This document shows, one piece after another, positions 47,351 to 59,690 of a DNA stretch of 64,000 nt. The position numbers and the translations under genes were made by a program. The stretch's first letter is position 1. The number at the start of each line of letters is the position of its first letter. The notes below the pieces were generated by a model. That model did not search any database and was not told the origin of the DNA. It saw only the letters and a program-made list of their open reading frames with translations. This DNA comes from Sipunculus nudus (taxonomy: Eukaryota; Annelida; Sipuncula; Golfingiida; Sipunculidae). Where the stretch lies: contig CM049309.1 in assembly GCA_026874595.1 (NCBI GenBank), forward strand, positions 13,192,576 to 13,256,575, read 5' to 3'.

Positions 47351-48424
47351 AATATCATGTAATTATAATTAATTATTTGTTCAAGTATGTGATTTTTTCT
47401 CCTCAGAGACACAGCCACTAATTACTTCTGTACATGGCCAAGCTTGTGCTGGTTGGAATTACTTGGTACTGATCTACCAGTTCACTGCTAAACACTGGGA
47501 CAATTAAGAACATACAGTGATTCAAAATTATACAATACAATCTTTATTGTAAAACCTATAATCCACAGGTAGCCAGTGAAGTTTGATAAGGACAGGCATT
47601 ATGTGATCTCCCCATCAGGTTTTTAGTGGCAAGTCAGTCAGCTGAATGACCTGGAGCCTGTCAGTTGAATGTTAGTGACAAAATATTTGCAAAATGAAAT
47701 CCATAAATCACCATAGATTGAAATAAAATTCTGCAAGCCTCAGTTGTTATTCATTGTGTATTCTTTCCAGTTTTGTGCATGATATGGTAGCAGGACCTTT
47801 TAAATGCAATAACCTGTTTCTTCATACATAAGGAACCAACTTGAATTTTAATAGATTCCTATTGTAACTGAAAGGTATCTTCCATAGAAGAAAAAATACT
47901 TGTTCTTTTTTCTAATGGATATAAGAGCAAAAAATGCAAAGCATCCCTGATGGCGTCTTGTCCTTTTTTTATCTGACCTTATCAAACTTACACTATCGTC
48001 TATGTTATTAATATCAGCAACTCATTCTGAATAAAGTCAGTTCAGTTACAAGTTGGCTTGTTTGCAGTATATACTGGATAAGTTTCAGAGTTATAAACTA
48101 GATGTAATAAAAAAATATTTTCACAAGATATGAGTTTTTCAATACACAAAATGGGCAGCATTACAAATATTATTCAAATGCAAATCTTGTATCAGCAGTG
48201 GTCCTTTTGACAAGAACATATAAGTGATATGATCTTGCATTTATGATGGGAAGGAATGGCAGCTTTGGATTTGAAGCAATGAATAGTTTGCTCAAGGCCA
48301 CAAAAATCATGAGAGCTTATTGGTTATGGGGTTCTTATTAGGAATTTTACAGTATATTGTATTTTATTTCTGATTATGTGATCCAACATTAAATGCAGTC
48401 ATTGAGTTGAGCTGTCATATGTTC

Positions 48425-48456
<32 letters not shown>

Positions 48457-49270
48457 CTGATATTTTTCCAAAAAGTAATATTTTTATTTTTTCTCATTTA
48501 CAACAAAAGGATCATTTCATAAATAGGTAACCTGATATTTAGGTACTATCAGCATGGCATGTCAACACTGGTATATCAGGGCCCAGGACTTTGATGGACA
48601 TATTGCACTTTTGCCAGTTTTCTAAACACCACAGACTAGGGTAGGGGGGCTAGTATTTGCAGCTTATCAGGTGGGCTTGTTTGTTTTCTCATAAATATTT
48701 AGAAGAACTGATACCAGTCAACGATACTGACACAGGTCACCACTAGGTAGCAATGCTGTTAATGACTGAAGCACCCGGCTAGGCTGCCATGAACTCTGTA
48801 CAACCTCCTAACATACCAATATTCTATACACTATATGCACTACCTGGTACTTGAGTCCTGGCACTGGAAGGCATGTTCGGAGAGTGATTACCAGGTCATT
48901 TAAGGGTATTTGGGGATAAACACTGCATTAAGCCTGTAATATGGGATTTTTTTCGAATCTGGATCAATAGCTCAATAGCATAAATGTGACTGAACAATAT
49001 TGTATGTAACTCCAAAGTGATAAACCTATTTTCTTATTACACAGATATGAACACGGTGTATAGAGACCTGCTATGGCCTGCTGAGGTGCTATAAACATCA
49101 CTTATACAGTATTATAATACTGAACACCCCAGGTCACCTTTACATGGTAATTACAGTTTGTTATATTGATACATCTGTAAGCTGCTGCTATCACCAGTGT
49201 TAATTTATATATTTATATACCACTCATTTATATAGCTCTCTTTTTATACATCAAGTATGTTCAAAAGCAT
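47351..49270. other. No recognised gene
   Basis: A strong polypyrimidine acceptor-like site, TTTTTTCTCCTCAG, ends at 47406 just after family A copy 4. The following 70-90 nt are open in two frames but no family is recognisable and no good donor follows. A TA microsatellite lies at 48425-48451. The rest is AT-rich. Confidence 0.35.
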
Positions 49271-49273
49271 TTT

Positions 49274-49400
49274 AAATAAAACTAGAATTATGCATTTTCA
49301 CAAATGCAGGCCTCTGCCATGTGGGCAGTCCTTAATGAGTATGTGAGCAACTCGCATTCAGCAAGGAGTTCAGTAGAAAATGCTCATGCGTGAAAGCTTG
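49274..49400 (-). mobile_element. Edge of a hairpin/CTAG-ended repeat (family G)
   Basis: The plus strand reads AAATAAAACTAGA and then a perfect 7-bp-arm hairpin, TGCATTT TCAC AAATGCA (49291-49308). On the minus strand this is hairpin, 5 nt, CTAGTTTTATTT, like the ends at 35600, 57825 and 61492. The other end is not identified. Confidence 0.4.
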
Positions 49401-49896
49401 TGCAAAAAGTTTTGTGATATATAATATTAAAATATCACAGATGTTATATCCCAGTAAACAAGTTCATAATTTCAGCATCTAGATGAAAGACTTTATGAAC
49501 TTAAATTATAATATGGCTGATTCAGCTCAAATGCCTTATAAATCAGAAAAATTCAGAACTGCAAAGGTTTTGCACAAACAGCCATAGGCTAAATGTGGGA
49601 CATTTATAAATGACAGAATGCAGTATGGCATTTTCAGGAATATTTTATATATAAAACTGCGGGTTTACTTAAGAGTTCTTTCTAAGGATTTTTCACTTTT
49701 ATCACTTTCAATCCATAAAAGAAAAATCTACAGAACCATTAACACTTAATTTGGGTAATGATATGTGAGGTATCAATCTTGGACACAGATTTTAATCTCC
49801 TTGGGTTTAGAATAACACCAACACAAACCCCTATTGTATTTCATGTGAGAACATAATATCATGTGGGGGTTATATACTGATAAAAAATCTATCCGG
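49401..49896. other. AT-rich DNA, nothing recognised
   Basis: No gene or repeat seen. Confidence 0.4.
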
Positions 49897-50864
49897 AACT
49901 GAGCAATCCCCAGGGTATGTTATATATACTGGCAAAGCTAATCTCTAATAAGCGAAAATGTGGATGGCTCTCCACACACAGGGTATTATATTACAGAACT
50001 TGAATCATGGATAGTTTAGGCTGAGAATGTGTGGTAAAATTGTATTTGGTGAACATATTTGTATGGGTGTGAAAAATTGTGTCATGTCTGGATCTTATGG
50101 CAACTATTTATCAGGCTTCCTGTTATTTGTCTCGGAAGAATGACAGGATGACTTGTATTTCTGTGACACCATCTGTTTAATGTTCACAGGCAATTTTTAT
50201 CATTTATTTGTCTACATAGATACATTATGGGCACCTCTTCTGTAGTATGGTGTATGTAACAGTGTATGCATATTACAATATATCATTTATATAAATCAAC
50301 CATTTTGTACTGTTTTTCACATTCTGTCATGTATTCATCTCCAGTGCTTTAATATAAACAAAATATATCTTTTTATTCTGAACTGAGCAATCCCCAGGGT
50401 ATGTTATATATACTGGCAAAGCTAATCTCTAATAAGCGAAAATGTGGATGGCTCTCCACACACAGGGTATTATATTACAGAACTTGAATCATGGATAGTT
50501 TAGGCTGAGAATGTGTGGTAAAATTGTATTTGGTGAACATATTTGTATGGGTGTGAAAAATTGTGTCATGTCTGGATCTTATGGCAACTATTTATCAGGC
50601 TTCCTGTTATTTGTCTCGGAAGAATGACAGGATGACTTGTATTTCTGTGACACCATCTGTTTAATGTTCACAGGCAATTTTTATCATTTATTTGTCTACA
50701 TAGATACATTATGGGCACCTCTTCTGTAGTATGGTGTATGTAACAGTGTATGCATATTACAATATATCATTTATATAAATCAACCATTTTGTACTGTTTT
50801 TCACATTCTGTCATGTATTCATCTCCAGTGCTTTAATATAAACAAAATATATCTTTTTATTCTG
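49897..50864. repeat. Tandem duplication, two 484-bp copies
   Basis: 49897-50380 is repeated at 50381-50864 with a constant offset of 484 bp and, on reading, no difference between copies. Both start AACTGAGCAATCCCC and end TTTTTATTCTG. The sequence is otherwise unique and non-coding. It is either a very recent segmental duplication or an assembly/haplotype artefact. Confidence 0.93.
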
Positions 50865-51049
50865 GCACCATACCTGGTATTATTGATTTATTTGTATAGA
50901 CATGAAAAATGACTCTTGATGTAATTTTATCTCTCTGTGTTTTGCTTAATGTGTCGCAAGTCCATATCCTGCGACATAAAAAAGGGTAAATATACAAGTC
51001 CTCCAAATTTTATATATAGGCATCTTTATAACCAAATTTCATATCCATA

Positions 51050-51440
51050 TAGGTAAATAGGTTAATTTAGAATTAATCATGCATAATTAGGAGACTTGTG
51101 ATTTATATGCATAATTAAGGGTTTCTGGGGATATTCTGGAGAGATTATTGTTATATTCATAAAATATTATTATATGCATAATCTAGGGATTATTTTGATA
51201 TGCATTATTAAGAGCTTCCACCTAGTGATATTCATTTAACAGATATAGATATTTTTGTGATATGCAAAATTAAGTTAGTGTGTCTAAAGGTTTTCATAAT
51301 CTAGAGATAATATTGATATTCATAATTTAGAGATTCTGATGATATGTATAATTTAGAGATTTGAAATAAGTTACCAGTACATAATTTAGATATTGAATAT
51401 GAATAAATAAGAGATGTGTGTTTTAAGCTTAATTTAGAGA
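51050..51440. repeat. Degenerate AT-rich array of 'ATATGCATAATT(A/T)AG' units
   Basis: Motifs such as GCATAATTA, 'CATAATTTAGAGATT' and 'GATATGCA' recur at irregular steps of roughly 30-50 bp. This is an old, decayed minisatellite with no coding role. Confidence 0.55.
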
Positions 51441-53079
51441 TTCATGATATATGTATATTGAAGTAGGGATTGTAGGTGTCCAATATATGGTGAAGGTGAT
51501 TGTGACATGTACAGGTTTAGCAGTATAACTAGAAAGCAATCAGAGACCACATACCTCCACCAACATTCTGGATCAACATATCCACAATATTCCAAGTATT
51601 CTGATAAACCTTAGATGTATGGTACCTTAAGTCTAGAAAACAAATGAATCCAAGCTAAGAGAGGCATGTCACACTTTACAAGCTGAGGTCAACTCTGCCT
51701 GCCAGAACAAGGACGGCATCAGTTAAGTCATACCTGTGTGCAGGTGTTGAAATTTTTATTACTCTAAGAAAATTACTCAGAAGGTACGTTTCTCCTAATT
51801 GTAATGAATGCTGATTGTCTCAACCTGAGCTGAAACAATTAAACTAATTACCATATCTTGCAAGAGCAAAGAATCCTTTAAACAAACACATATATTTTGG
51901 TGATCCAGATTACATTCAAAATTAAGCTGATTGTTCCCTGGGTTGTTACCTTATCTTCGTTAATATTTCATCTGAATCCATACACAGCTTTTGAGGGAGA
52001 ATGATAACAGACAAACCAACTAATACCTTCTGCTGGTGGTATAACTGAAAAGCACCAGTTATACAGACTAAATATGGTTGTGTATATAATCTTCATTGAA
52101 ACAGGTTCGTTAGTATAGTAGGTGAACGACTCTGTCTGGCTTTTTTGTATCATTACAAAGGGTCATCAAGTATGTGATGTTTATTTTGCGAGGTGCTTCC
52201 AGACAGCTGACAAGCACTGTCTGTTTGTGTTTTGCATTTTACCTGTTACATGGGTTACAAAAATATTTTATGAAGGGGTAAGGGCCCCTCTGTTAGCACA
52301 GGTGACAGCTTTCCTGTATTTAATTAAACAAGTGATTATTTTGGCAACGGTGCAAGCTTGTAAGGATCATCAGTGTATGGGATAAACGTGCTATGTGTGA
52401 CCAGCAACCTTCTCTTCATTGGTGGTCTCTGCATACAGTATACATAATAACTAACCGCGAGACTAGTGTACTAACTATTGAAAAATATATCTTTAAATAA
52501 TAGCCCAGGTTTTTAAAAAAGCTTTTTTATGACAAAAATTATATTGTTTGAAAAATAAACTTGCATGTCATAGTGTGTACATTTTGTTTGGCAAATGCAA
52601 TTGTTTTTTTTTTCTGGAGATTAATTGAGCATTAGTATAGTTTTGTTTTGAAAGATTGGCGCTGTATAATACATGATACCGGGTGTGGTCTAATGCTCTG
52701 TCAGATAGTGGTACATGCCATGACACAAGACAGCCCTTCCCCCCTGATGTTATTTAGTCTCCTTATGGTAATGTACCTGATGTACAATATATTGGCCAGA
52801 ACACCTGTGTACCACACAAGTTGTACAGTTTGTACTATTTGTACTGATCGATTACCAGAGGCACTTCATGTTGACCCGACCGACCCAGTGGATCTAGTCA
52901 GATTCTATACATGTTTCTTATATATTCCAATATATTAGCACACAAAAGTACCAACATGAACTGAATAGTGTACTTTAACAAACTTGAAAGGGAAGAGATA
53001 AATATATGTTGAAAATGCTGAATACCAGATTAGGGAAACAATATTTTTATTTTAAAATAAAGTAATTAGTTTGATAATT
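51441..53079. other. No recognised gene
   Basis: Frames of 61-96 codons (51968-52153, 52122-52385, 52648-52938) show no family motif or good exon boundaries. No repeat noticed. Confidence 0.4.
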
Positions 53080-53099
53080 ATCTTCAGGTCCCTTAAAGA

Positions 53100-53425
53100 A
53101 TCATTATCAATATAATTACTTTATTGATTTTATCAGTATAAGTAGAATTTTATAAATATAAGTAAGCTTGTATCAATATAAGAATTAACCCATCAATATG
53201 AATAAGACTATTTCAGTATAAGTATGATTATACCAATATAAGTTAACATTTATTAATATGAGTGAGATTTTATCAATAATAATATATGAGTATTAGTAAG
53301 ATTATATCAACATTGGTAAGATCACATCAATATTAATTAGTAAGATTATATCAATATAAGGAATATTATATCAATATAAGGAATATTATATGTTGAGGAT
53401 TAATATAAGTAGAACTATATAAATA
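53100..53425. repeat. Degenerate AT-rich array of 'TATCAATATAAGTA' units
   Basis: About a dozen units of roughly 20-30 bp contain ATCAATATAAG or close variants, including a perfect short doublet ('ATATCAATATAAGGAATATT') near 53350-53388. Confidence 0.75.
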
Positions 53426-53480
53426 AAAAGACAATAAACATAATATACCATTTGTTCCATAATATGTACAAAAATAACTT

Positions 53481-53496
53481 TCTCTCTCTTTTTTTC

Positions 53497-53541
<45 letters not shown>
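53481..53541. repeat. CT microsatellite
   Basis: A CT tract with a T/C interruption at 53490-53500 and an uninterrupted run from 53501. Confidence 0.97.
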
Positions 53542-53543
<2 letters not shown>

Positions 53544-54164
53544 CCTCCCCCAAGCTCTGCTTACAGTTTGAAGGGAGTTAACTTTGTGTTCCTCAGAGAG
53601 AGAGCACAAGAGGGAGAAAACAAGAAACAAGGGCTGCTTCATATTGGATTTTCCAATAGAACAGTCGATATCATTTAATAATAAAAAAATTACCATGACA
53701 TCAAAATAAACAATAATAACAATACTTATGCAACCTTGGTCTTTTATACTAAACATAACTTATGTCCAATTTTTCTACAAAACTGCTAGTAGATGGTCAT
53801 GGTGATGATTATGTATGAATATTATCACCAGCAACTCTTGGTGTTATTAATATTAGCATCATAATCACCACCAGCCATTCACTGATAACAGCATCTTTAT
53901 GTAGTACCTGTCTTCACAGATCTTCTGTTAATGTATATAGATGTGGATCTAGCTAACTGATATAAAACAACATATTGCTATTAAAACAGTTATCGTTCAT
54001 ATCATAGGTTATTACTGTCTACTTTTCCTGCAGCTTGTATCATATCTTTTGAACAAGGCTACCTGTTTGTAATGATATATCAAAGAATCATAATAAATGA
54101 AATGTGTTCATAGATCACAATCCAGCCTTCACACATGGTGGAAAATATCTTAATTCTGTGGTTG
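53542..54164. other. AT-rich DNA, nothing recognised
   Basis: Short frames only. Confidence 0.4.
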
Positions 54165-54465
54165 ACATTCCAACTTTTAGTGTCAAGGCAATAACATACT
54201 AGGGCTGTGAAGGATTTTCACACAACTTACCATAACTACTTACCAATATATGATCCATGCATAATTTATTAGGTCAGAGGTCACCAGACTTTGGTGGAGC
54301 CATGATGACTTACCATACACTTGATGGATTTTAAAAAAACTCATTATGCATATTCACCTGAATTACATTCTTGGGAAAAAATTCACACATATTATTTAAT
54401 TAGGTCAGAGGTCACAATATATGAGACGGGCATGTTATGCACCATTTGCGGCACTCTTGTTCCTG
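54165..54465. repeat. Family B body, decayed copy
   Basis: It matches the body of 38155-38640: 'CTTTTAGTGTCA', 'CACAACTTACCATAACTACT', 'TTAGGTCAGAGGTCAC', 'GGGCATGTTATGCACC'. No hairpin head is recognisable upstream. Confidence 0.6.
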
Positions 54466-54894
54466 AATTTCATGATGTTATTGTTCTTATTCTTTTAAAG
54501 GTAAAAATATGAATGAATCACAGTAAATGTTTATATGCTTGAACAGTTATGGTTTACACAATATCAAAAATTCATGTCTTTTGGGAAGGCCATATCTTCA
54601 CAAACAAATAATGCAGATCCTGAATTGGTTTACTTTATACACACACAACTCCACTAATCTGCACCAATTCAGTCTGCTGTCCTCTGCTTGATAGTTGGCC
54701 TACAGTAGTTCAGTTTACTTTAGACTGGTTTACAGTCAACCAGTTTTTGGTGCGTACAGGCAGATCTAGACTATGTAAAGCCGGTTTTGCTACCATTTGA
54801 CTGAAACCTCAGAAATATCACTTTTTGTGGCACAGTGAATCAGATTAGCAACCAAGCGCAGACAGCAAATTCAAGTTTTGTTGAATAAACTGAT

Positions 54895-55305
54895 TAAGAT
54901 TTATGTAAAGGGATGATTTAGACTTTTGTAAAGTGACAATTTAGACTTTTATAAAGCAGCCATTTAGACTTGTGTAAAGCGATGATTTAGAATTTTAATA
55001 GAGAGAATTGAGACTTTTGTAATTGACGGTATAGACTTTTGTAAATCAAGGATTTAGAATTTCGTAAAGCAATGATATAGACTTTAGTAAATCAACAATT
55101 TAGACTTTTAGAAAGCCATGATTTAGACTTTTAGAAAGAGACGATTCAGACTTTTGTAAAGGGTAAAACTAGACTTTTGTAAAGCAACAATTTAGAATTT
55201 TTGTAAAGCCAAAATATAGACTTATGTAAAGCAAATATTTAGACTTTTGTGAAGCAACAATTTAGATTTTTGTAAAGCCATGATTTAGACTTTTGTAAAG
55301 CAAAA
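54895..55305. repeat. 23-bp tandem array, about 18 units
   Basis: Units read ATTTAGACTTTTGTAAAGC plus about four variable bases; the first clean steps are exactly 23 bp. Degeneration is moderate. No open frame persists because each unit carries TAG and TAAA. Confidence 0.9.
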
Positions 55306-55477
55306 TACATTGCAGATGCAAAGTCTTCTACTTATAGGTGAAATTAATCAGGCTAAGTACAATCGGATTTTGATGCAAATTAAATGCATATATACAGTCC
55401 TAGCCTAAGGGATTTTTTTTATACGCAGAGGGGTAGGGCACCTCCTTAAAAAAAGGGTACCTGTCCATTAACAGCTA

Positions 55478-55605
55478 ATGTTGAAACGATAACTTAACAA
55501 GCAATTTGATGAGTTTTCATTAAACTCCCTGTAAATTTTATCCAAAATCAGGTCATAGGTCACAGGACGTATGAGGAACATTATGCACACTTGCAGTGCT
55601 TTATT
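55478..55605. repeat. Family B body, partial copy
   Basis: 'GATAACTTAACAAGCAATTTGATG', 'CAGGTCATAGGTCACAGGACGTATGAGGAACATTATGCACACTTG' in pieces match the second half of the unit at 38292-38640. Confidence 0.45.
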
Positions 55606-55689
55606 TTAATCACTGTGGACAAACTATCTCTGTTCCTTTAAATCACTTTTTGACCACCTCCTGTTAAAACTGGTAAAATCAATGGGATC

Positions 55690-55900
55690 ATTGCTCAGGT
55701 GGGTGGTCCAGTGGGTAGTGCGTGTGTTTCTGAATACGTGATCCCCATTCTGATCCCATCAATATACCTTCAGGACAGTTGTCCCCTCCCCCCCAATCAC
55801 CCCCAACCTTCAATCTTCCCCATCAGTCATTCTGCCCATCATTCCATCTGTCTGTCCGTGAATGTTTCTTGTGCAACACAATATCTAGGAGAATCTTAAT
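55690..55900 (+). mobile_element. Possible tRNA-derived SINE, third type
   Basis: 'TGGTCCAGTGGGTAGTGC' resembles an A box and 'CATTCTGATCCC' a B box, at tRNA-like distance (about 55704-55758). A C-rich segment and a 'CTGTCTGTCCGTGAATG' tract follow. No second copy was noticed in the window, so this rests on box motifs only. Confidence 0.35.
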
Positions 55901-57224
55901 CAGATTCATGTCTTATTAATTAATGACAGCTATATCTTGCATATATAATTACCTTCATAGGATTTGGTCATTTGTGGTTGAGTATTTTTTTCCCATTTTT
56001 AGGTGCAACTTTATAGCTGGGTGCAATTCACAGGTGCATGTACCTTGTTAGGCTGTGGTTACACTAGAATGATTTTGTATGAATTTTTCTATTTTTCTTG
56101 CTTTACATGACAAATTTTATTACTGATCATAAGCAAAAGAACAAATATTTCCCATTTAAACTCCCTTGACTCTGAAAATAGAACACTTGACATTCTTTCA
56201 TGTTTTCTGATTCAGGCCTTAACATTCATTTTTTGGGGGTTTTTTTGCTCTGTACTTACAGTGCTCATTGAGTTTACGTAATGGTTCTGATTGGCTCAGC
56301 AAGGAAATAAAGAAACTCATGATTTGCCTTGAGGTTAACGGCACTGGTATACTGGTAACTGGTGGTTTGGCTCCAGGAATGCTCCTTTTCTTCAGTTTTT
56401 GCTGTATTTCTTTTTTGCTTTGCTGTCTCATAATTTTCATGTGAACATGATAAGTGAATGCCCTGTATTTTATGATATGACCACTTATTTGTAGCAGCTG
56501 ATTTAAACAGGAAGAGGGGACTGGTAAACGGTTATAGGATTATCTGTTTATCCTTTATTGCTCACTATTAGGAAGTGATAACACTTCTGGTGACATTCGG
56601 AAGAGCCCTCAATTCTCTATATATCTAATTGATGCTAGTCACTGCCTCATTTACCCTTGCGACATGGTTAACTCTTAGCAGGAATACCTTTTGTACAGGG
56701 TTTTTTTTTCTACTTTACCTTGCCGTTATTTCTTATTTTTGTTCCCTTATTTATCTGTTGTTATTTTCATTTTAGTTTTCTTATTGTGTTGGGACTCCCC
56801 AACTACACAATTCACAGCAGTTACCTTTCAGAAGCTTTTTGGGGTTGTGTATGAAATAACCAAAAGGCTGTTAACTTCTAATTTGGTATTTGGGCAATTT
56901 TCGGATTGTTCACCTAGTTTTCCTAAAGAAGGAAAAATTCACTGTGATATTTCCTTACATATATGCTACAGCCTAAAACTTGATTATCACAAAAAAATAA
57001 TAACCCTTTATATAAGCTGTTATTCATGTAGTTCCCGTGCTTAATAGTATACAAATCAAAGTTTGTTCAGAATACTGGTAATACTCCATATTTTGTGATC
57101 CAGAAAGTTGGTGGTGGCATATACATGCAGTCTCTAACTGCTTTTTAGTTTCATATTTATTTCCACAAGATAACTTGTTATACACCCGTCTTGGTCCAAC
57201 CATTGAGCATTCCATGTGGCAGTC
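55901..57224. other. No recognised gene
   Basis: The 117-codon plus frame at 56691-57044 is rich in F, L, S and Y because of T-rich sequence (opens through TTTTTTTTTCTAC). It has no clear homology features. I do not call it. Confidence 0.4.
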
Positions 57225-57565
57225 CATTAACGTTTAGTGTTGCCTTGATAACTTAATTACCTGGGCTTGTGATTGATTTGGGTGAATCTCAACAGACATT
57301 AACCAATATATAATATCTCGCCAAAGTTCAGTTCCTGGCAAAATCCATGCCTGTTTAATGAGGTCAGAGGTCACCAGTCTTTTGGTGTTAACATGATGAC
57401 TTTACTAAATATCTGATGGATTTTCATGAAAATCATTATAAATACTGACCAATAGGTTTTCTCTCCTGAATAAAATTCTCAGCAAAATCCAGGTATATTT
57501 AATGAGGCAAGAGGTTAAAAGACATATGATGGATATATTATGCACCTTGTAAGATTGTGGTACTT
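57225..57565. repeat. Family B body, decayed copy
   Basis: 'TTAACGTTTAGTGTTGCC', 'GATAACTTAATTACC', 'TTTAATGAGGTCAGAGGTCACC', 'GATGGATTTTCATG' and 'TATTATGCACCTTGTAAG' follow the order seen at 38291-38640, including the two-half structure. Confidence 0.6.
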
Positions 57566-57824
57566 GTTTCACTGTGTGTGTGTATTTTTCTGGGAAAAAA
57601 ATAGTTTCATTGATTTCACAACTTTTTACAGGTGGACAATACATATAGCAAGAAGTAGGTAAATTTTGAGAGAATCAATTTTATCTCCAGCCAATTTGTC
57701 AGCTTGCCATGCGGCTACAATAATTCTGATCAAATTATGACATAATTACATAACTGTCTGCAGAGCACTTGATTTAATGTGCCCTGGGAAACTGTGACTT
57801 GTTTAAAGATACAAATTACAAATA

Positions 57825-58285
57825 AAACTAGATATCTGCATCCTGATGGATACATGCCTCCCCCATATGGGGGTTCCTATTGTGGATGCTCCCTCACTGG
57901 TGGGTGCATCCATTCACCACCAAACTGAGAGCACACTTTTCAAAAACACTCTGCAAACACACTGGACACAGTCGCTCTGACGTACTTGGTGCTTAACCGT
58001 GACATGAACAGGTGGCTATAGGGCACACTGCACAGCACATGAGGCTGGACCTTGTCTGCATTCAAATATTGTTTTGCCCATATTCCAAAATTCATTCATG
58101 CATAAGTGTCCATACATTTGTGAATATTCCTTGATTATGCTCCAGAATCCCGAGGAGCAGCTGGATACACACCAAAATCTAATTGATTCTTTCCATTACA
58201 AAATGCCCTGAAAATTTCATGTGATTTTGTTTGTGAGAGCATGAGTTATGCTGTAAACAAACACAAACACACACACACAAGTAGG
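57825..58285 (-). mobile_element. Dispersed repeat family F, long copy with CTAGTTT end
   Basis: The low-coordinate edge is AAACTAG (minus strand CTAGTTT) beside a small ATCC/GGAT hairpin and a perfect CCCCCATATGGGGG palindrome (57860-57873). The other edge is 'GTAAACAAACACAAACACAC', matching the truncated copy at 24035-24245. No protein is encoded. It is non-autonomous and of uncertain class. Confidence 0.55.
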
Positions 58286-58974
58286 AATGAGGCAATAACA
58301 AAATGTAAATCTTGGCACATATGCAATCTTACATTACAACATGTAAGAGGGCAAGAGGGAGTGTCAGTTCACTTTCATTATAAATGACTATGGTTGACAA
58401 ATTATGACACAATATTATGATGATTATTATTAAAGATGACACATACAGAATATATAATGGTATAGAATACCCTGTATAAAACCTGTTGTACAATAGCTGT
58501 ACAAGTGGTAGCAGGCAGTCACAGGTACATCATGTGTGTGAGCGTAAATATCTCAGGGTCGGCTGAAATAGCACAGAAGATGAGCATAGGTCCGTGAAAT
58601 TGTATATTAATACATCTCTCCAGACACAATAGAGGGCAAGGCCTGAGCTTGTCTGGGTGTACCACGTACACAAATGTTCTCTCACTGTGGTTCCCTTCAG
58701 CAAGATACCTTACAAACAGATGGATTCTCAATTCTTATAGTTTGGAAATTCAAGCAAAAAACCTCAGAAGTCTTCCATTCCCATGACAGACACTTACTGT
58801 ATCAAAATTCATAAAATGATGTCTTCTACTTTCTGGAAAGTCCTGAAGAATGGCATGTTGATATTTTAGAAGTATTTAGGGATCATGAATTCCAGCATGA
58901 AGTCCTGTGATCAAAAGTTGCATCATTGTAATCAAATGCAGACTTTTACATAATTCAATTTTTTAGTGGCCCAG
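58286..58974. other. AT-rich DNA, nothing recognised
   Basis: Short frames only. Confidence 0.4.
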
Positions 58975-59690
58975 AACCTCCCAATGGTGGACACCAAAGG
59001 GACATTGACCATAGGGAGGTGCCCATAAAGAGAGAGTTCTTCCTAGTTTGGTATTTACAAACTTTACAAGTTTTTTACAAGCATGTTGATCAGTCCCGTA
59101 TGTTTGTTTGTCTGTCTGTCTGTTTGTTTCTCGGTGCTCTACAGAAGTGACGTATTTTTGGGGAAAAATCATGGATTTCAATTTTTTCCTTCCAAATTTT
59201 TCAACTTTAAAGTTAGAGAGGTCTATTTTTCTGTATGGGATAGTAGTTGATACGCTCGATGACATATAAATGAAAGTCTCGTAAAATCTCGGACAATTTC
59301 TCATCAAACGAGAGTTTTCGATATTTTATTAAATTTGACCTACAGGTCGCATTTTTTTAACAATGGCTTTGAAAGTAATGTATTTTGTGCTATTTATAAA
59401 TATCTCGAAATTGTTTTTTCATTTTTTGAAAATAGCCATCAGGGGGTGTGATACATGAAACACTGTAACATATCATTTTTCTGCAATATCTAAAAAAATA
59501 TTAAACGTGGAACAATTTTAATTGTCGTAGCTAAAACTAGGATAATCGTCTTATTCCTCTGCACATGTAGCTTAGTGCTGCCGTTACCATGGTTACCAAA
59601 TTTTGGGTTAAAACTTTGCAATCTGGAAAAGTTTTCTTCTTCTATCTTTGTTCATATTTGTGCTACAACTACAAGGGTCTCGTTTTCTGC
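58975..59690. repeat. Repeat-derived, CpG-richer segment with hairpin and GTCT tract
   Basis: A large imperfect stem (CCTCCCAATGGT..ACCATAGGGAGG, 58979-59023) precedes CCTAGTTT (59045-59052). A 'TTTGTCTGTCTGTCTG' tract follows at 59107-59122. The rest shares 'ATATCTCGAAA', 'GAAAATAGCC' and 'GTTACCATG' with 60531-61170, so it belongs to the same composite repeat. Confidence 0.5.

Noticed and set aside
47407-47500. Open stretch after a strong polypyrimidine acceptor-like site (ends 47406)
   Set aside because: No good donor or stop-defined terminal exon, and no recognisable protein in the two open frames. It may be a chance site next to the T-rich end of family A copy 4.
56691-57044. 117-codon plus-strand frame rich in F, L, S and Y
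   Set aside because: T-rich composition alone can give this. There is no recognisable family, no codon bias and no exon boundaries.
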